From Episyrphus balteatus (lineage: Eukaryota > Arthropoda > Insecta > Diptera > Syrphidae): a DNA stretch of 64,000 bases. A model generated the notes under the pieces. That model had not been told where the DNA came from. It saw nothing but the letters and a program-made list of their open reading frames with translations, and searched no databases. Positions 33,685-46,086 of the stretch are shown here, piece after piece; within the stretch, counting starts at the first letter, position 1, and every line of letters begins with the position of its first letter. The position numbers and the translations under genes were made by a program. The stretch covers positions 41,883,307-41,947,306 of the forward strand of contig NC_079136.1 of assembly GCF_945859705.1 (NCBI RefSeq). Direction: 5' to 3'.

Positions 33685-35765
33685 TTATGAAAATGTAAGA
33701 AATTCTCAATTTTACATACTTTTTTTTAAAAATTTTTATCGATAAATTTTTACTTTATTACGATCAAAAAGAAATTATTAATTCCGTCTTCGAACACTAA
33801 TTCATAGTTCACCAGCTGCCAACAAAATAGAAATATAAAAATATAATAACTCAAACGCTGTGAAGCGTTTAAACAGACGTGCAGTTTTATCCCTGCAGCA
33901 AAATAAAATAACACGGGCTCTTATGGGAGAAAAATCTGCATGCAGCGCAGAGCTGCATCATATGTCTCTTTTTCTAAATTCCATGCCAATTTGGCATTAC
34001 TGATATTGGCAGTTGACACAATCTATCATTCAAATATTCAAATAACGTTTGTTTTGATTTTGTTTAAACTAATTGAATTTATAAAACAAAACATAAACAT
34101 CTTGTTTTGTTTTATATATTCAAATATTTCTTCCATTTTAACTGCATATAATCCATTTTTAGAGTATATAATCGTTTTCTTACAAAAAAAAAAAAAAAAA
34201 AATAGATTTCAAGGTACCTATTCATTTTTTTTTTTTTTGACCGAAATCGGCATCAAAAATTTAAAAAGCAATGCACATGTATTTAGGGTGCTTCGCTGCA
34301 TGCAGCGATTCGTGCAGATGTAGATAGACAAGACAGATGTAGATAGACAAGTAAAACTTAAATAAAATATTTGCTTTAAAAAAAAATGAAAAAAAAAATC
34401 AAAATTACCTACAAAACCTAAAAATTTAACCGTTACCAGCACACCCTCTTGCGCATTGCGCTTAAGATAACGAATTGAAATTTCACAACTTTAATGGTAG
34501 TTTTTTTTTTTTATTGCCACCGGGGTTAGCTGGAAGCAATTTACATGTTAAGCCCGGAGATTTCTCTGGACTTAACTTTTTGAACAGTTTTAAACCTGTG
34601 CTACCAAACTAATTTTTTTCATAAAATGTTTAGAATTTGTTAAGAAACGTGAAAACTGACGTTTGGAATGATAAAATGTATTTAACTGTTTTTGCTAGCA
34701 TACATTTTTGTATCTCTTTGTAAAAAATACTAGAAAAACCCGAAAGCGAAAAATATGTAAACTCTAAATTTTGTTTGTGTCTGCTGATTTCGGAACATTT
34801 AATATGCAGTGCTGCCAAGATTCAGGTTAAGCCCCGATGTGTTTTTTTTTGTCCATTGTAATTTTTGTCCGGTGGTAATAAAAAACACACCCAACCGAAA
34901 ATGGAAAAAAATTTTTTTGGCACAGATTCTATTAAACTGCTGCTTATTAAACTGCTACTAGTACTAACTACTAATGACTAGTTTAAGCATACCATTAATT
35001 TGAAAATCCTAAAAGTATGCAATACGTTTTTGGTACTACTGCAATACCGACAATATTTCTCAGCCATATCTTCACATTACTATTACATTACGTTACGTTT
35101 ACATTAACGTATTCATTTTCCTTTCATCTTTCATTCGTAAAAAATTCCCCTCTAAATTTTGTGTTGCATTTTTCCATTTTTTTCGAATGAACTGGACAAA
35201 GAAAAAAAGAAAACGCCTACACAGGTACACACACAATCCCACACAATAAACAGCAAAAATTCCATCTACTGAAGAAAAATAATAATACAGTTTCAAAAAC
35301 CCCTTCTTGGTTTTTGTTTTAATTCTCACTTTCATTGCATTTTTCCCCGTCGACAAGTGAACACTTCATTGTCGTGTGTTTCGCGTAATTTTTTTCTGTT
35401 GTCAAATTTTTTTGTCACCGTATAGTTTTGTCTTTTTGCACACATCGCTAATTTGCAACACGTCAATTATATATTTCCGTTTTCTCCTGGCACCTTGTTT
35501 GCATTTTTTTTGTTATCATAAATTTTGTAAGTGAAAGGAAGAGAAACTAATCCATGATAAGAGATAAGGATTAAATTAATTTAACAATTTTAGAGATTCC
35601 AATGCAATTGAACGTAATGAAATGATGCTGATGTAAAATTAAAGTGTTTTGATTAAAGAAAAAAAGTAATTTTTTGCGCAGTGTTGCACGGGAAGGAGAT
35701 AAAATTAAAAAATAATAATTTTCAATCAGATTTATCCCAACTAAACAAACAAACAAATCAGCATC
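33685..35765. other. Intergenic stretch and 5' flank of MFSD11-like gene
   Basis: No coding region is supported. CTGCATGCAGCG occurs at 33938 and 34298, and a short direct repeat CAGATGTAGATAGACAAG lies at 34314-34351. A/T runs are frequent. The last ~400 bp should contain the promoter and 5' UTR of the next gene; TTTTGTAAGTG near 35526 could be a 5' UTR splice donor. Confidence 0.4.
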
Positions 35766-35852
35766 ATGGATATTAAATTTTTAAACGTGTTAATCCTCGG
35801 ATTCGGGTTTATGTTTGTTTTTACTTCATTTCAAACGATGGGAAATATTGAG
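35766..35852 (+). CDS. MFSD11: MFSD11/UNC93-like transporter, first coding exon
   Basis: An ATG at 35766 opens 29 codons that end at a consensus donor (GAG|GTAGGTG), phase 0, with an in-frame stop soon after in the intron. The peptide NVLILGFGFMFVFTSFQTMG followed by NIE corresponds to the first membrane helix and the FQT-GN motif at the start of MFSD11, an UNC93-related member of the major facilitator superfamily. The substrate of the family is not established. No following exon was recognised up to 64000, so the gene probably has a first intron of more than 28 kb filled with transposable elements, or the rest lies outside the window. The call rests on one short exon but the match is distinctive. 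Confidence 0.68.
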
Positions 35853-36272
35853 GTAGGTGAATTCTTCTTATTTGTTTAGATTATGTACACTTTTTTTTTT
35901 TAATGATGTTACCTAAATAAATTATTAATAAATAATGCGACTTGTTTTAATTTATTATGTAAATTAAATTGAACATAAATAAAAGAAAAAGATTAACGCA
36001 ATCTGTCTATTGTGTAGATTGTCTCTTGTTTCTGTGAGGCATGTCAAGAAAAATATTGTTATTATTTGGTAAAAGGCTGCAACATGCTAAACGAGATGAT
36101 AACGCAGAGGCAGAGACAGAGTTTAGGTTGGATTGCATCATGCCTCCTACAAATTGAAAGTTTATTTATTCAAATTTACGATGCAGTTTATTACTTTTTT
36201 TAAGTGCATTTAAGATGCGGGTTTTTAAACTTGTTATAATCTACCTAACTGGTTCATAATAAAAAATAAATT

Positions 36273-37907
36273 TATAAGAAATAGAAGAAATAGCACACTT
36301 TTGATTTTTCTTACAAAAATTGGATTTATTTGGGACCTTTTAACTTATATATTATAATTTTTATATCAGGGCATGCATTAGCTTATAGGGATTCATAAAA
36401 TTAATAATTATAAATTATTTTATTTCAATTCAATTTTTAAAAATTATAATTTGTAGAGAATACCCTTTTTTCTTGTTGACAAAGAAATAGCACACATTCC
36501 GAAAATCATAAAAATAATCATTTCTAAGCAAAAATTCTTACAATTTCCAATAAATTCAATACTACTAAGTTGGTAACTTGTTAATAGACCACAGTTTTTC
36601 AAAGTTCCTTCGCACCTCTTTGGTAAACTTTCAACTAACGTCTGGTATCCACTTTGTGGAGTACGGTAGCACGCTTCTTTGATTCTGGCCCAAAGATCGT
36701 TTGAATTTTTAAATTTTCTTTTCCCACGCGTAACCTTGACATCAATTTATAAATTTTCTATGGGGTTAAGATTGTGAATTTGAGATGGCTAGGTGCAAAC
36801 ATCGATTTTTTCGTCCGAAAACCTATCTTGTACTATTTCTGATGCATGTTTGGGTCATTGTTATGTATGAATATCTTATTAACTGGCGAGAAATATGGTT
36901 CCTCGGTATTCTAATTTAATATTAAGACAAAAGAATTTATCAATTCTGCCATCCACTAACCAATGGGTCCTTACGATGCCAGGAAAATGCGCCCCAGACC
37001 ATCAAATCCTATCCTCTTAGTTTCATCGTCTTGAGATAATACTTTGGCTTGTCCTTTTAACATTTTAGGCGATGGACAAATGTTTTGTCATCGGTTCCAA
37101 TGCGGTTAACCTTTATTTCATCACTCCAAAAGACTCTCATTCAAAACTGCATGTTTTTATTCAGATGTTTTATAGCTAATGTTAGGTGATGTTTCATGTG
37201 TCTTTTTATATCATTGGATTTTTCTTGCTTACCTGTCTGTACAACTCAGTATCATTAAGTATCCTTCTTAAAAGTCTGCTTGACACTTTTTTCGCCGAAT
37301 TCTATATTTACTTCGGACAAAATCGTGCGAGATGACTCAAAAGGCCCATATTTGCGTTTCTTTGTGATCGCTCTATCCACTCGTATGGAAGTTTTGCTGG
37401 GAAGAAGTTAACGCAATTTAATTTCAGAGTTTAAATTTCTATTTGCTCTTTCTAAATAATGGCTTTATCCATCATTTATTCGAAAAATTAAGAGTTTAAG
37501 CTAATTGAGAAGGATTTTTCCCTTGACTATGAAGATCAAAAGTAATTCTCCCTTTTTTCGCAATTTAATAATTTGTTCTGCCTATTTTTTTCAAAAATAC
37601 TTGTTAATTAAATAGTAGCAATAAAATGAATGCATTTTCGTCTACAACTTTTGAACGCGAAATAAAAACTTAACGGTTAAACAAAAGTGTGCTATTTCTG
37701 TGTCCACTAGCGAAAGAGACAGAAAAAGCATTATATTGCTAGTGCAAATAAATATAGAAAATAACGGTATTTTTAAGATATTTTTGTCTCCATCACTTTA
37801 TTTCGACAGTATACCAAAAGAAAAAATTTAAAAAAAGCATTCCTAATATCTAAAATTCGATTCGCATGATTTTTTTCAATAGTGTGCTATTTCTCTGTCC
37901 ATGGCTG
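36273..37907 (-). mobile_element. Dead Tc1-like transposon with IR/DR ends
   Basis: The core motif GAAATAGCACAC occurs twice on the left (36287 and 36484) and twice inverted on the right (37687 and 37882), with spacings of 197 and 195 bp. That is the paired direct-repeat-within-inverted-repeat arrangement known from Sleeping Beauty- and Minos-type Tc1 elements. The right terminus reads CAGCCATGGACAGAGAAATA outward-in and is followed by TA at 37908-37909; the left terminus is eroded but lies near a TA at 36273-36276. At about 1.63 kb, the size is normal for a complete Tc1 element. Confidence 0.85.
36560..37430 (-). pseudogene. Broken Tc1-family DDE transposase
   Basis: Minus-strand translation gives VFWSDEIKVNRIGTDDKTFV (first catalytic Asp at 37120-37122), then IHNNDPNMHQK (second Asp at 36854-36856) and PSQIHNLNPIENL (catalytic Glu at 36756-36758). 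These are the three blocks of a DD34E Tc1 transposase, in the right order. The second and third lie in different frames, 95 nt apart instead of 102, and several stop codons interrupt the sequence. The protein is therefore non-functional, though the copy is full length apart from small indels. The DNA-binding N-terminal part (about 37200-37430) is too degraded to read. Confidence 0.82.
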
Positions 37908-38179
37908 TATATTATAAACATATACAAGTCTAATATGTGCAGCACTAAATGATTTGTTTTTGTATTTTAGTGATTTGATTACCTATATGAAAATCTCCCT
38001 TAAATCACTACCAATTTTGCATCGTTGCAGAAGCTGTCGATGAAGTTTGTATAAAGGAAAACAAAACTTGTTTGGTCCATTACAAAGAGTTTTTATCTCT
38101 TTGACCATTTCCTTAAGCACTATGTTAACACCTTAAAATGCTCTTTTAAGAACCCTTTAAATACCACAAGTACTTATGC

Positions 38180-39075
38180 AGGGTTTTTGGTGCCGAGACT
38201 AAACTATGCTTTTTCAAAGGGTTTCGGTGGCCGAACTCGAATCCAAAGACGGACTTATTCGATCACATCTCGTTTTTGAAATATTACCCTTAAATCTATT
38301 TAAATCTTTCAGACATCTTTTCTACTGTCCGAGATATCTTCAGTTGCTTATTACCCACTTTTGTTCTATGTTAACCTTAAATCCAGTATGTAAGCGAAAA
38401 TAAATGTATCGATTTATTCAGAGACTGTAGTACCTACCAACGCTAGGAAATAACCTCGAAAACTGGTAAAAAGCGGGATTTTCGATTTTCTAACGGGAAT
38501 ATCTCAAAAACGCGGGAACGGGAATATCTCTTCTATAGGTTTTTTATGTGCTGAGCTCGAAACCGAAGTCAGAAAAATTCGATCACATCACGTTTTTGAG
38601 ATATTCTTGTTAGAAAATCGAAAATGCCGCCTTTTACCAGTTTTCAGGGTTATTTTTTAGCGTTTACTTATTTTTTTTTAAATTGAATTTGTAACAGTTT
38701 CTAAAAGAATTAAGTTTTGTCTCTCTAAATCCGTTTAAATCTTTTAAATATCTATTTTCTTCCTCGAGAAATCATAACTTGAAATCAAAGTGTTTGGGAC
38801 ATCTCATATTTATTTGCTTTTAATAGCAAATATCGAAAAGTTCTGTACCAATCGCTTTCAAATTTTGACACAATTCTTTTAGAAACTGTTACAAATTTAA
38901 TTTAAAAAAAATAAGTAAACGCTAAAAAATAACTTTGAAAACTGGTAAAAATAGGCATTTTCGATTTTCTAACGGGAATATCTCCAAAACGTGATGTGAT
39001 AGAATTTTTCTGACTTCGGATTCGAGCTCAGCCTATAGAAAAGTATACCCTGGTTTCTGTAACAAAAACCTTGTT
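38180..39075. mobile_element. Inverted-repeat element with nested symmetric blocks
   Basis: CTATAGG...GAGCTCGAAACCGAAGTCAG (38534-38570) and GTTAGAAAATCGAAAATGCC are mirrored at 38960-39045. The phrase AATATCTC with ACGTGATGTGAT is also mirrored. Outside these, AGGGTTTTTGGTGCCGAGAC on the left resembles the inverted right end near 39050-39073. The left arm holds two related copies of the 'GAACTCGAATCCAAAG' block, so it has been partly duplicated. Exact ends are uncertain. Confidence 0.6.
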
Positions 39076-40478
39076 GACCAGTGTAATTAGCTCACGTCAA
39101 ACAACTTGGATTATTTAAAATTTTGGTTCTTAAGTATTGCTAATTTCATTTAGAACTCAATAGATAGAATGTACCTGTCAATTTTCTGCTACAAAATTTC
39201 AGTGCAAGAAAAAGTCCATTTTTCAATTTTTTTTATATTAAATTGTACGAAATAATTTTTTTTATAAAGCCTTAGAATGGTTAAGATTTGTTTCTTAAAA
39301 AAAATTTTCTTGCTCGCTAACGCTCGCAATTTATATCAACCAACTTATCACTCTTTGTTCCTACAAAACTAGAGATGCCGCTGAATATTCGGCCATTTTT
39401 AAATTCGTTTACCGTAAGCAGAGCTTTTTTAAACTTTTAACTACGAATTCCTCTCCTAAAAAATACTTAAAAAGGATATTGGCAAATTTTTCGCTTCTAC
39501 ACAGTTCAAATAACAATTTGATTTAGCGGGATTTAGAATCGACTGCAGTTACATATAGTTGATACAAAGTATTGTGATTTCTAAAAAAAAAATTTGTTTG
39601 GTCTGAGCTAACCCCCCCGAAATGAAATCCTAGCTACGGCTATGATGGTCATTAGAGTGACCGCAACTCCCATAGAAAAAATGTTTTGTCGAATTTTGTT
39701 TGGGGGAACGCCATAAAATGTTCCGCCTTTGCAGATTTTTAGATAGCCAAAATTTCAGCTCGATTGGATAAGTCTAAATGGTGCCGACACTCGCTCAAAG
39801 TATCAAAAATCTCTGTTTTTTTCACTGTTTTTCGGAGAAAATTAGCTCTAGCTCCCAAACAGATGGGGTTATTTTCACTTTTTATATATTAAATTAAAGG
39901 TAGTGTTGTTACACATAATTCAGATGCTAAATTTGTTTAGTTTTACTAAAAAAGAAAAATATTGTCATCAATTTAAATTTTCAGTACTTACCTTGAAAAG
40001 AGCTGAAGTACAAACTCGATTTAAAATTAAACTTTTTTTTAACAGGCCTTTTTTGAACCATTCTAACTTTTGTTTCAATAATGTCAAACATTTCAAACTC
40101 GTTTTATTTGTTAACATAGTCCAAATCAAGCTCCTCTGAGAAAAATGCCTTCAAAAAGAGTAGCTGATTTACTCACTAACACACTAATTAACATATGATA
40201 AAAATTATGGCAAACTTCTAGTTTTCATAGAAACTTGTTATGGTCATGGATCATGAAGTACATACAAAGAAAAAAATCGAAAAATTGAGATTTTACATTC
40301 AGGGGGCGTGGTAATCGCCCCCTGAATATCAATTATTATTAAAAAGTATACTTCTGAATACCCTAGAATCTTGAAACTTGGTAGAATTATAGTTAGTGCA
40401 AAGGAAACATATTCAAACTAACGATTTTCTACCTTGGAGGCGTGATATCCCCTTAAAAATAACAAAAGAAAGATATAT
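39076..40478. other. Gene-free stretch with a 12-bp GC-rich hairpin
   Basis: No gene is seen. A perfect stem ATTCAGGGGGCG / CGCCCCCTGAAT (40297-40308 and 40316-40327) with a 7-nt loop stands out from the AT-rich background. The segment 39600-39800 (GACCGCAACTCCCATAG and following) has the look of an old repeat but no partner was found here. Confidence 0.45.
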
Positions 40479-40480
40479 TA

Positions 40481-41307
40481 GGTGTGTTTTTTTGTTTATC
40501 TATATAGATTTTGTGCAAAAAAACGACATCGAGATTTTTGAAAACAAAACAATTTACGTGTTAAAAACAACAAAAACTTTATCTGTATAGATTTTTGAAA
40601 AATCCAGATAATTATCCAGATTTTACTTTCTCTCGATAAAAACAGTAGTGCCAAGGTACTTTATTTGCTGTGTTCATACAAAAATATCTGAAAATATTAA
40701 CAAAAACAAAAAAGCGGAGAAAACGAGGTTTGAAAAAAACTCTCATAGAAAAAAATAATCAAAAATTTGTTTGACATGGTTGCATTGAAATGTTAATATC
40801 TCGAGATATACGCAATGCACTTTTCAGATAAAAGTCTTAAATGGATAATGATAAGATTGTTGAACAGATATGTATATAAAATTACCAAAGTTTTTTCGAA
40901 AAATTAGAAATAAAAATAAAAAAGTTTTCACATTTGATTTTTAAAAAATCGAAAAAAATTCTATATGGCTACCTTCAAACGCTTATAACACAAGAACGAC
41001 GCAACTAATGTTAATGGTCATGGTCTCAAAATGTAGCTAAGAATATACAGATAATTTTTGGTTTTTTGTGAAAAAACAATTTTTTTGAATCCAACATGGA
41101 TGCCATGGCCATATGAAAATTTTTGTTTGCATCCAACATGGATGTAATGGCCTTCCCACTTCGGAGTTAAAATAAAAAAAAAAACAAAAGCAACATTTTG
41201 ACAGACAGCTGCCAAAGTATATGTACAGTGGTGCCAAATGTTTGCATGGATTTCAAAAATCCCGATGTCGTTTTTTTTATCTATATAGATAAACAAAAAA
41301 ACACACC
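40481..41307. mobile_element. TA-flanked TIR element, 827 bp
   Basis: The ends GGTGTGTTTTTTTGTTTATC and GATAAACAAAAAAACACACC are exact inverted repeats that continue through CTATATAGAT and ACGACATCGAGATTTTTGAA for about 60 bp. TA flanks both ends (40479-40480 and 41308-41309), as for Tc1/mariner. The interior is not symmetric and has no transposase frame. Confidence 0.82.
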
Positions 41308-41387
41308 TAATGTTTCATAAATTAATTGACAAAATCGACAAAACATTTTTGCATCCGGTTTTCTGTTTTTGCTTACAAACAAATATA

Positions 41388-43966
41388 GTCTAAGAGCCGG
41401 CAGCATATTTTGGCAGTTTTGATATAACCGAAATTCGAGTGTGCGCATATCTAGATATGCACCACAGTATATCAACGGAACAAGTCTGGCAGTGATCTTT
41501 TTCAGCTTTCCCTTGCCAGACGCATCCAAAGTGCAGCAAAAAATCAATTTTTGGCGTTTTGGTATAATCGAATAAATGGTACACCAAAAAATCATAAAAA
41601 ATCCCCTGATTTCGAATCTGTGGGTACCGCAAGTTTCTTTTTCAGCTTTCCCCCCGCCAGACCGCTTTAAAGCATTTTTAAGTACATTTTTCTAATAAAA
41701 AACCTAATTACTTATTTTCTGTTAGGTATAACCGTATGATGGTAACAAATTAATATTCTATGTCTATTCCAGGTCTAGAAAATATAATTTTTAGCCAGCT
41801 ATTTTTCAGCCTTCCCTCTGCCAGACGCATCCAAAATGCAGTCAAAAATCAGCTTTTGGCGTTTTCCTAGGTATTAACTGAATAAATGATACACGAAAAA
41901 ATCATAAAAAATCCCCTGATTTCAAAAATGTGGGTACCAGAAGTTTTGTTTCAGCTTTCGGCCCGCCAGACCGCTTTGAAGCATTTTGAAATGCATTTTT
42001 CTAATAAAAAACCTAATAGCTTATTTTCTGTTGGGTATAACCGTATGATGGTAACAAATTAAAATTCTATGTCTATTCCTGGTTTAGAAAATATAAGTTT
42101 AAGCCAGATATTTTTCAGCCTTCCCTCTGTCAGACGCCCTTAAAGGTTTCCCAAACAGGTTTTTCCATAGAAAAAACACCTAGTTTCTGTTTTTTTCTTA
42201 TAAAATTGAAATAATATTTTTTGTTTAGAGTAACCATATGATGGCCAAATATTAACTTTCTCTGCCTTTTCCTGATTTAGAAAATGTAAGTTTAAGCCAG
42301 TTTTGTTTCAGCCTACCCTTTGCCAGACGCCCTAAAAGGTATCTCAATAGTAGGGGAAAGTTAGATTTTGCTATATGGGGCATGGGGGTCTGGGAAAAAA
42401 TCCAAAATGCATTTTGACTTCAGGGCTCGAAAGGCATAAAGACACGAGTCGTAAACCAAATTTTGTTCAATCGCACCAAGAGTCATTTGGCCGCCATTTT
42501 TTTTTAATACAAATTTTAGTTTTTCACATAACTCGCGTATTTTTGAACCTACAAAAAAAACAATGTAGGTATGACAAACTTGAAATAATTTAATTTTCTA
42601 CAATATATGTTAAATAACATTTTTCGATTATCCCTTTGGTTTAAAAGTTAGGGTGTTTTTTTTTTTAAACACGTCAAAAAGTGATTTTCTTTTTTTGTCA
42701 TATCTCTTTTACTTGAGCGTTTTTTAAAAAATTTGTTCGTTGTAAAAGTTGTAGATCTTTTAATTACCTTCATTTGTTACAATATAGGTTTTTCGATTTC
42801 ACACACCGTTTTCGATCTGTAGGCAAAAAACTTCAAAAAATTGCAATTTTTTGTATAGGGACAAACAAAATGATTCTTGGTGCGGTTGTACAAAATGTGG
42901 TTTTAGACTCTTTCGATCCCTGGGTTTATGCTCTTTTAATCCCTGAAGACAAAATGCATTTCGGATTTTTTCCCAGACCCCCATGCCCCATATAGCAAAA
43001 TCTAACTTTCCCCTACTATTGAGATACCTTTTAGGGCGTCTGGCAGAGGGTAGGCTGAAACAAAACTGGCTTAAACTTACATTTTCTAAATCAGGAAAAG
43101 GCAGAGAAAGTTAATATTTGGCCGTCATATGGTTACTCTAAACAAAAAATATTATTTCAATTTTATAAGAAAAAAACAGAAACTAGGTGTTTTTTCTATG
43201 GAAAAACCTGTTTGGGAAACGTTTAAGGGCGTCTGACAGAGGGAAGGCTGAAAAATATCTGGCTTAAACTTATATTTTCTAAACCAGGAATAGACATAGA
43301 ATTTTAATTTGTTACCATCATACGGTTATACCCAACAGAAAATAAGCTATTAGAAAAATGCATTTCAAATTGCTTCAAAGCGGTCTGGCGGGCCGAAAGC
43401 TGAAACAAAACTTCTGGTACCCACATTTTTGAAATCAGGGGATTTTTTATGATTTTTTCGTGTATCATTTATTCAGTTAATACCTAGGAAAACGCCAAAA
43501 GTTGATTTTTGACTGCATTTTGGATGCGTCTGGCAGAGGGAAGGCTGAAAAATAGCTGGCTAAAAATTATATTTTCTAGACCTGGAATAGACATAGAATA
43601 TTTATTTGTTACCATCATACGGTTATACCTAACAGAAAATAAGTAATTAGGTTTTTTATTAGAAAAATGCACTTAAAAATGCTTTAAAGCGGTCTGGCGG
43701 GGGGAAAGCTGAAAAAGAAACTTGCGGTACCCACAGATTCGAAATCAGGGGATTTTTTATGATTTTTTGGTGTACCATTTATTCGGTTATACCAAAACGC
43801 CAAAAATTGATTTTTTGCTGCACTTTGGATGCGTCTGGCAAGGGAAAGCTGAAAAAGATCACTGCCAGACTTGTTCCGTTGATATACTGTGGTGCATATC
43901 TAGATATGCGCACACTCGAATTTCGGTTATATCAAAACTGCCAAAATATGCTGCCGGCTCTCGGTC
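41388..43966. mobile_element. 2.6-kb palindrome with ~300-bp repeats in its arms
   Basis: Two 1.29-kb arms are mirrored about position 42677, with only scattered differences. The ends GTCTAAGAGCCGGCAGC and GCTGCCGGCTCTCGGTC are each next to TA (41386-41387 and 43967-43968). Each arm contains a tandem series built on the phrase TTTTTCAGC(C/T)TT(T)CCC...GCCAGACGC, at about 41505, 41806, 42109 and 42305 on the left, a period near 300 bp that shortens at the last unit. The centre (42354-43015) is itself bounded by TAGGGGAAAGTTAGATTTTG and its inverse. It has no known protein domain. Confidence 0.88.
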
Positions 43967-44006
43967 TAATAAGAGCATTGAATTTCGAAAACTTAAATAG
44001 TACTTA

Positions 44007-44125
44007 GGGCCAATTTTTCAATAGTCAGATAAACCTCAGATAGAGCTTATTCCTAGGAATAAAGTTTTTTTTTATATTGACATTTATTCTTCTGATAGTC
44101 TAACTGACGATTGAAAAATCAGGGC
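44007..44125. mobile_element. 119-bp MITE with TTA duplication
   Basis: The ends GGGCCAATTTTTCAATAGTC and GACGATTGAAAAATCAGGGC are inverted repeats flanked by TTA (44004-44006 and 44126-44128). GGGCC-type ends with a TWA target fit PIF/Harbinger. A second inner inverted block (TCAGATAA / TTCTGATAG) is visible. Confidence 0.7.
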
Positions 44126-44296
44126 TTAATCAAATAAAATTTTTAAAAAAAAATTAGTTCGCAAATTAAAAAAAATTTTTTTTTCAAAATTTTGGTTTTG
44201 AAAATTAATTTTTAAAAAACTATTTTATAAAACAGCTATATTTGAAAGCAAAATAAAAAAGAGACATTGGGCTTGACAAAAAGGTATAACCGTTGA

Positions 44297-44400
44297 TTTT
44301 TAATAATATTTTTTCCTAATTAAATCATTTTTTTAGAAAATTGCCCCTCCTGACTAAACGGGGGCGAATATTTACCCCCTCCAATACGATTTTTTTCTTG
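44297..44400 (+). repeat. Shared GCCCCTCC...AAACGGGGG module, solo copy
   Basis: TTTTTTTAGAAAATTGCCCC and the following CTCC...AAACGGGGGCGA...ACCCCC order also occur inside the palindromes at 54450-54530 and 61201-61255, and inverted at 60430-60500. Here no palindrome surrounds it. Confidence 0.65.
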
Positions 44401-45365
44401 TCCTGACCCAACCTACACGCTTAACCTTTTTGGCACATCCTCCTGAATTTGCTTGCATAAGAAATGAGATAATAATAAATTAAGCAAAGCATGTGTGGTT
44501 TTAGGCAAAAATCTGCTTTTTCAAAAATGAAACCATAATCCGGAGGCACTTAGGCTTAAAATGAAATGAAATGAAATTTTACTTATAAGCTAACCGAACC
44601 ATTTAGCACCTTTTGATCGCTGAGCCTTTTTGAAAATACAAAAAATTGTATTTTGACCCACTTTAATACTCACGTTCTGAACAACGGATTGAATTTACAT
44701 GAAAAACCAGACGAAGTAAAACTAACAGTTTTTTATCGGTAGGTAATTAGGTTTTCACAAATTAAAGAATTATCGGAAATGCTAGGTCTACTATGGACAA
44801 TGACACTACATCCTTTGATAAACTTAACATGTCTAAATTTTACTGGTTGGAAATTAAAGAAATTGAAATGTAGCTGAATGAATTTCAAACTTGTCCGATA
44901 TAGACTCAAAAATTAGTCGAAATGAGGAAAGAGTTGGAAGTAATAATCGAACTAGAGAGGGTGGAGGGCAATACGAAAAACAATTCCAATTAATGGAAAC
45001 ATAAAATTGGAAAAGTTGGAGATCTTGACAATATTTTCATCCACTTACGTCTGTGAGTCATAATTTGTCCAAATGAATAACATTAAAGATTTGCTTAGAA
45101 GCAGATTGTCAGATGATTCCAACTTTATCTTTCAGTTCAGCCTGCATTTTGCTTAAAGTGACGAAACGTAGCCCTGATATAAACTATATACTTGGCATCG
45201 AGTTCACAACAAGAGAATTCACACTACAATATGTATTTCTTTCACTTTTTATTTTTTGTTTCTTTGTTTTATTTTGTTAAGGTACTTCTAAAAATTAAAA
45301 AGCGAAAAATTTCAAATTAATTTTTTTCAAACTCAGTTTTTCCCGACGGAAAATTTGAAACAATG
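44401..45365. other. Gene-free stretch
   Basis: AT-rich, with no gene or element ends recognised. Confidence 0.4.
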
Positions 45366-45367
45366 AA

Positions 45368-45527
45368 GGCTTGGCCACACTGGAGGGTATGCGGTAGCGG
45401 TACGGGTAGCGGTGAGGGTACTTGTATGAAAAAAATTCCAAACTGACACATCAACGTTCAGGTGTGGAATTTTTTTAGTACAAATATCGTTACCGCTATA
45501 CCGCATACCCTCCGGTGTGGCCAAGCC
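45368..45527 (+). mobile_element. 160-bp palindromic MITE, copy 1
   Basis: The ends GGCTTGGCCACACTGGAGGG and CCCTCCGGTGTGGCCAAGCC are inverted repeats; the symmetry continues through TATGCGGTA. The centre has AAATTCCAAACTGACACATC and its partner. A second copy of equal length lies 400 bp to the right, in the opposite orientation. No target duplication is clear. Confidence 0.85.
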
Positions 45528-45926
45528 TTGATGCAGATAGCTTATTTTTTGCTTCCAAAAACAATTTTTGTAGTTTTTTTTTTCAAAAACAAATAGCGCT
45601 ATAAAGAAATAATAATTTTGTAAATCTCCCACTTTTTGCTAAAGCCTTAACTACAATGACCTAAAAAGTGAAAAAGTGGTAAATTTACAAAAGTAAATTT
45701 TTTTTATTTCTTTCTAGAGTTAATTGTTTTTGGAAAAAACTACAGAAATTGTTTATTAAACCAAAAAATAAGCTTTCTGTATGATTTGTTTTTAATTTTG
45801 TGGTCGGAAAAACTGTCACAAAATGAGTTTGAAAATTTTCACTTTTTGCAAAAAGTGGCCGTTGTAGTTATACCTTTAATCTGAAATTTGGTTTTTTTTT
45901 TTATTAAAACGAACTACAAGAATAAA

Positions 45927-46086
45927 GGCTTGGCCACACCGGAATGTATGCGGTATAGCGGTAACGATATTTGTACTAAAAAAATTCCACACCTGAACGT
46001 TGATGTGTCAGTTTGGAATTTTTTTCATACAAGTACCCTCACCGCTACCAGTACCGCTACCGCATACCCTCCAGTGTGGCCAAGCC
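45927..46086 (-). mobile_element. 160-bp palindromic MITE, copy 2
   Basis: This is the same element as 45368-45527, inverted and about 95% alike by eye. Between the two copies a second inverted pair, around ACTACAATGACCTAAAAAGT (45650) and GGCCGTTGTAGTTATACC (45858), makes the whole 45.37-46.09 kb block roughly palindromic. Confidence 0.85.

Noticed and set aside
41018..41632. Overlapping frames of 80-104 codons on the minus strand, with a mirrored frame at 43722-44000
   Set aside because: They arise from palindromic element arms, overlap each other in different frames, and show no domain or start context.
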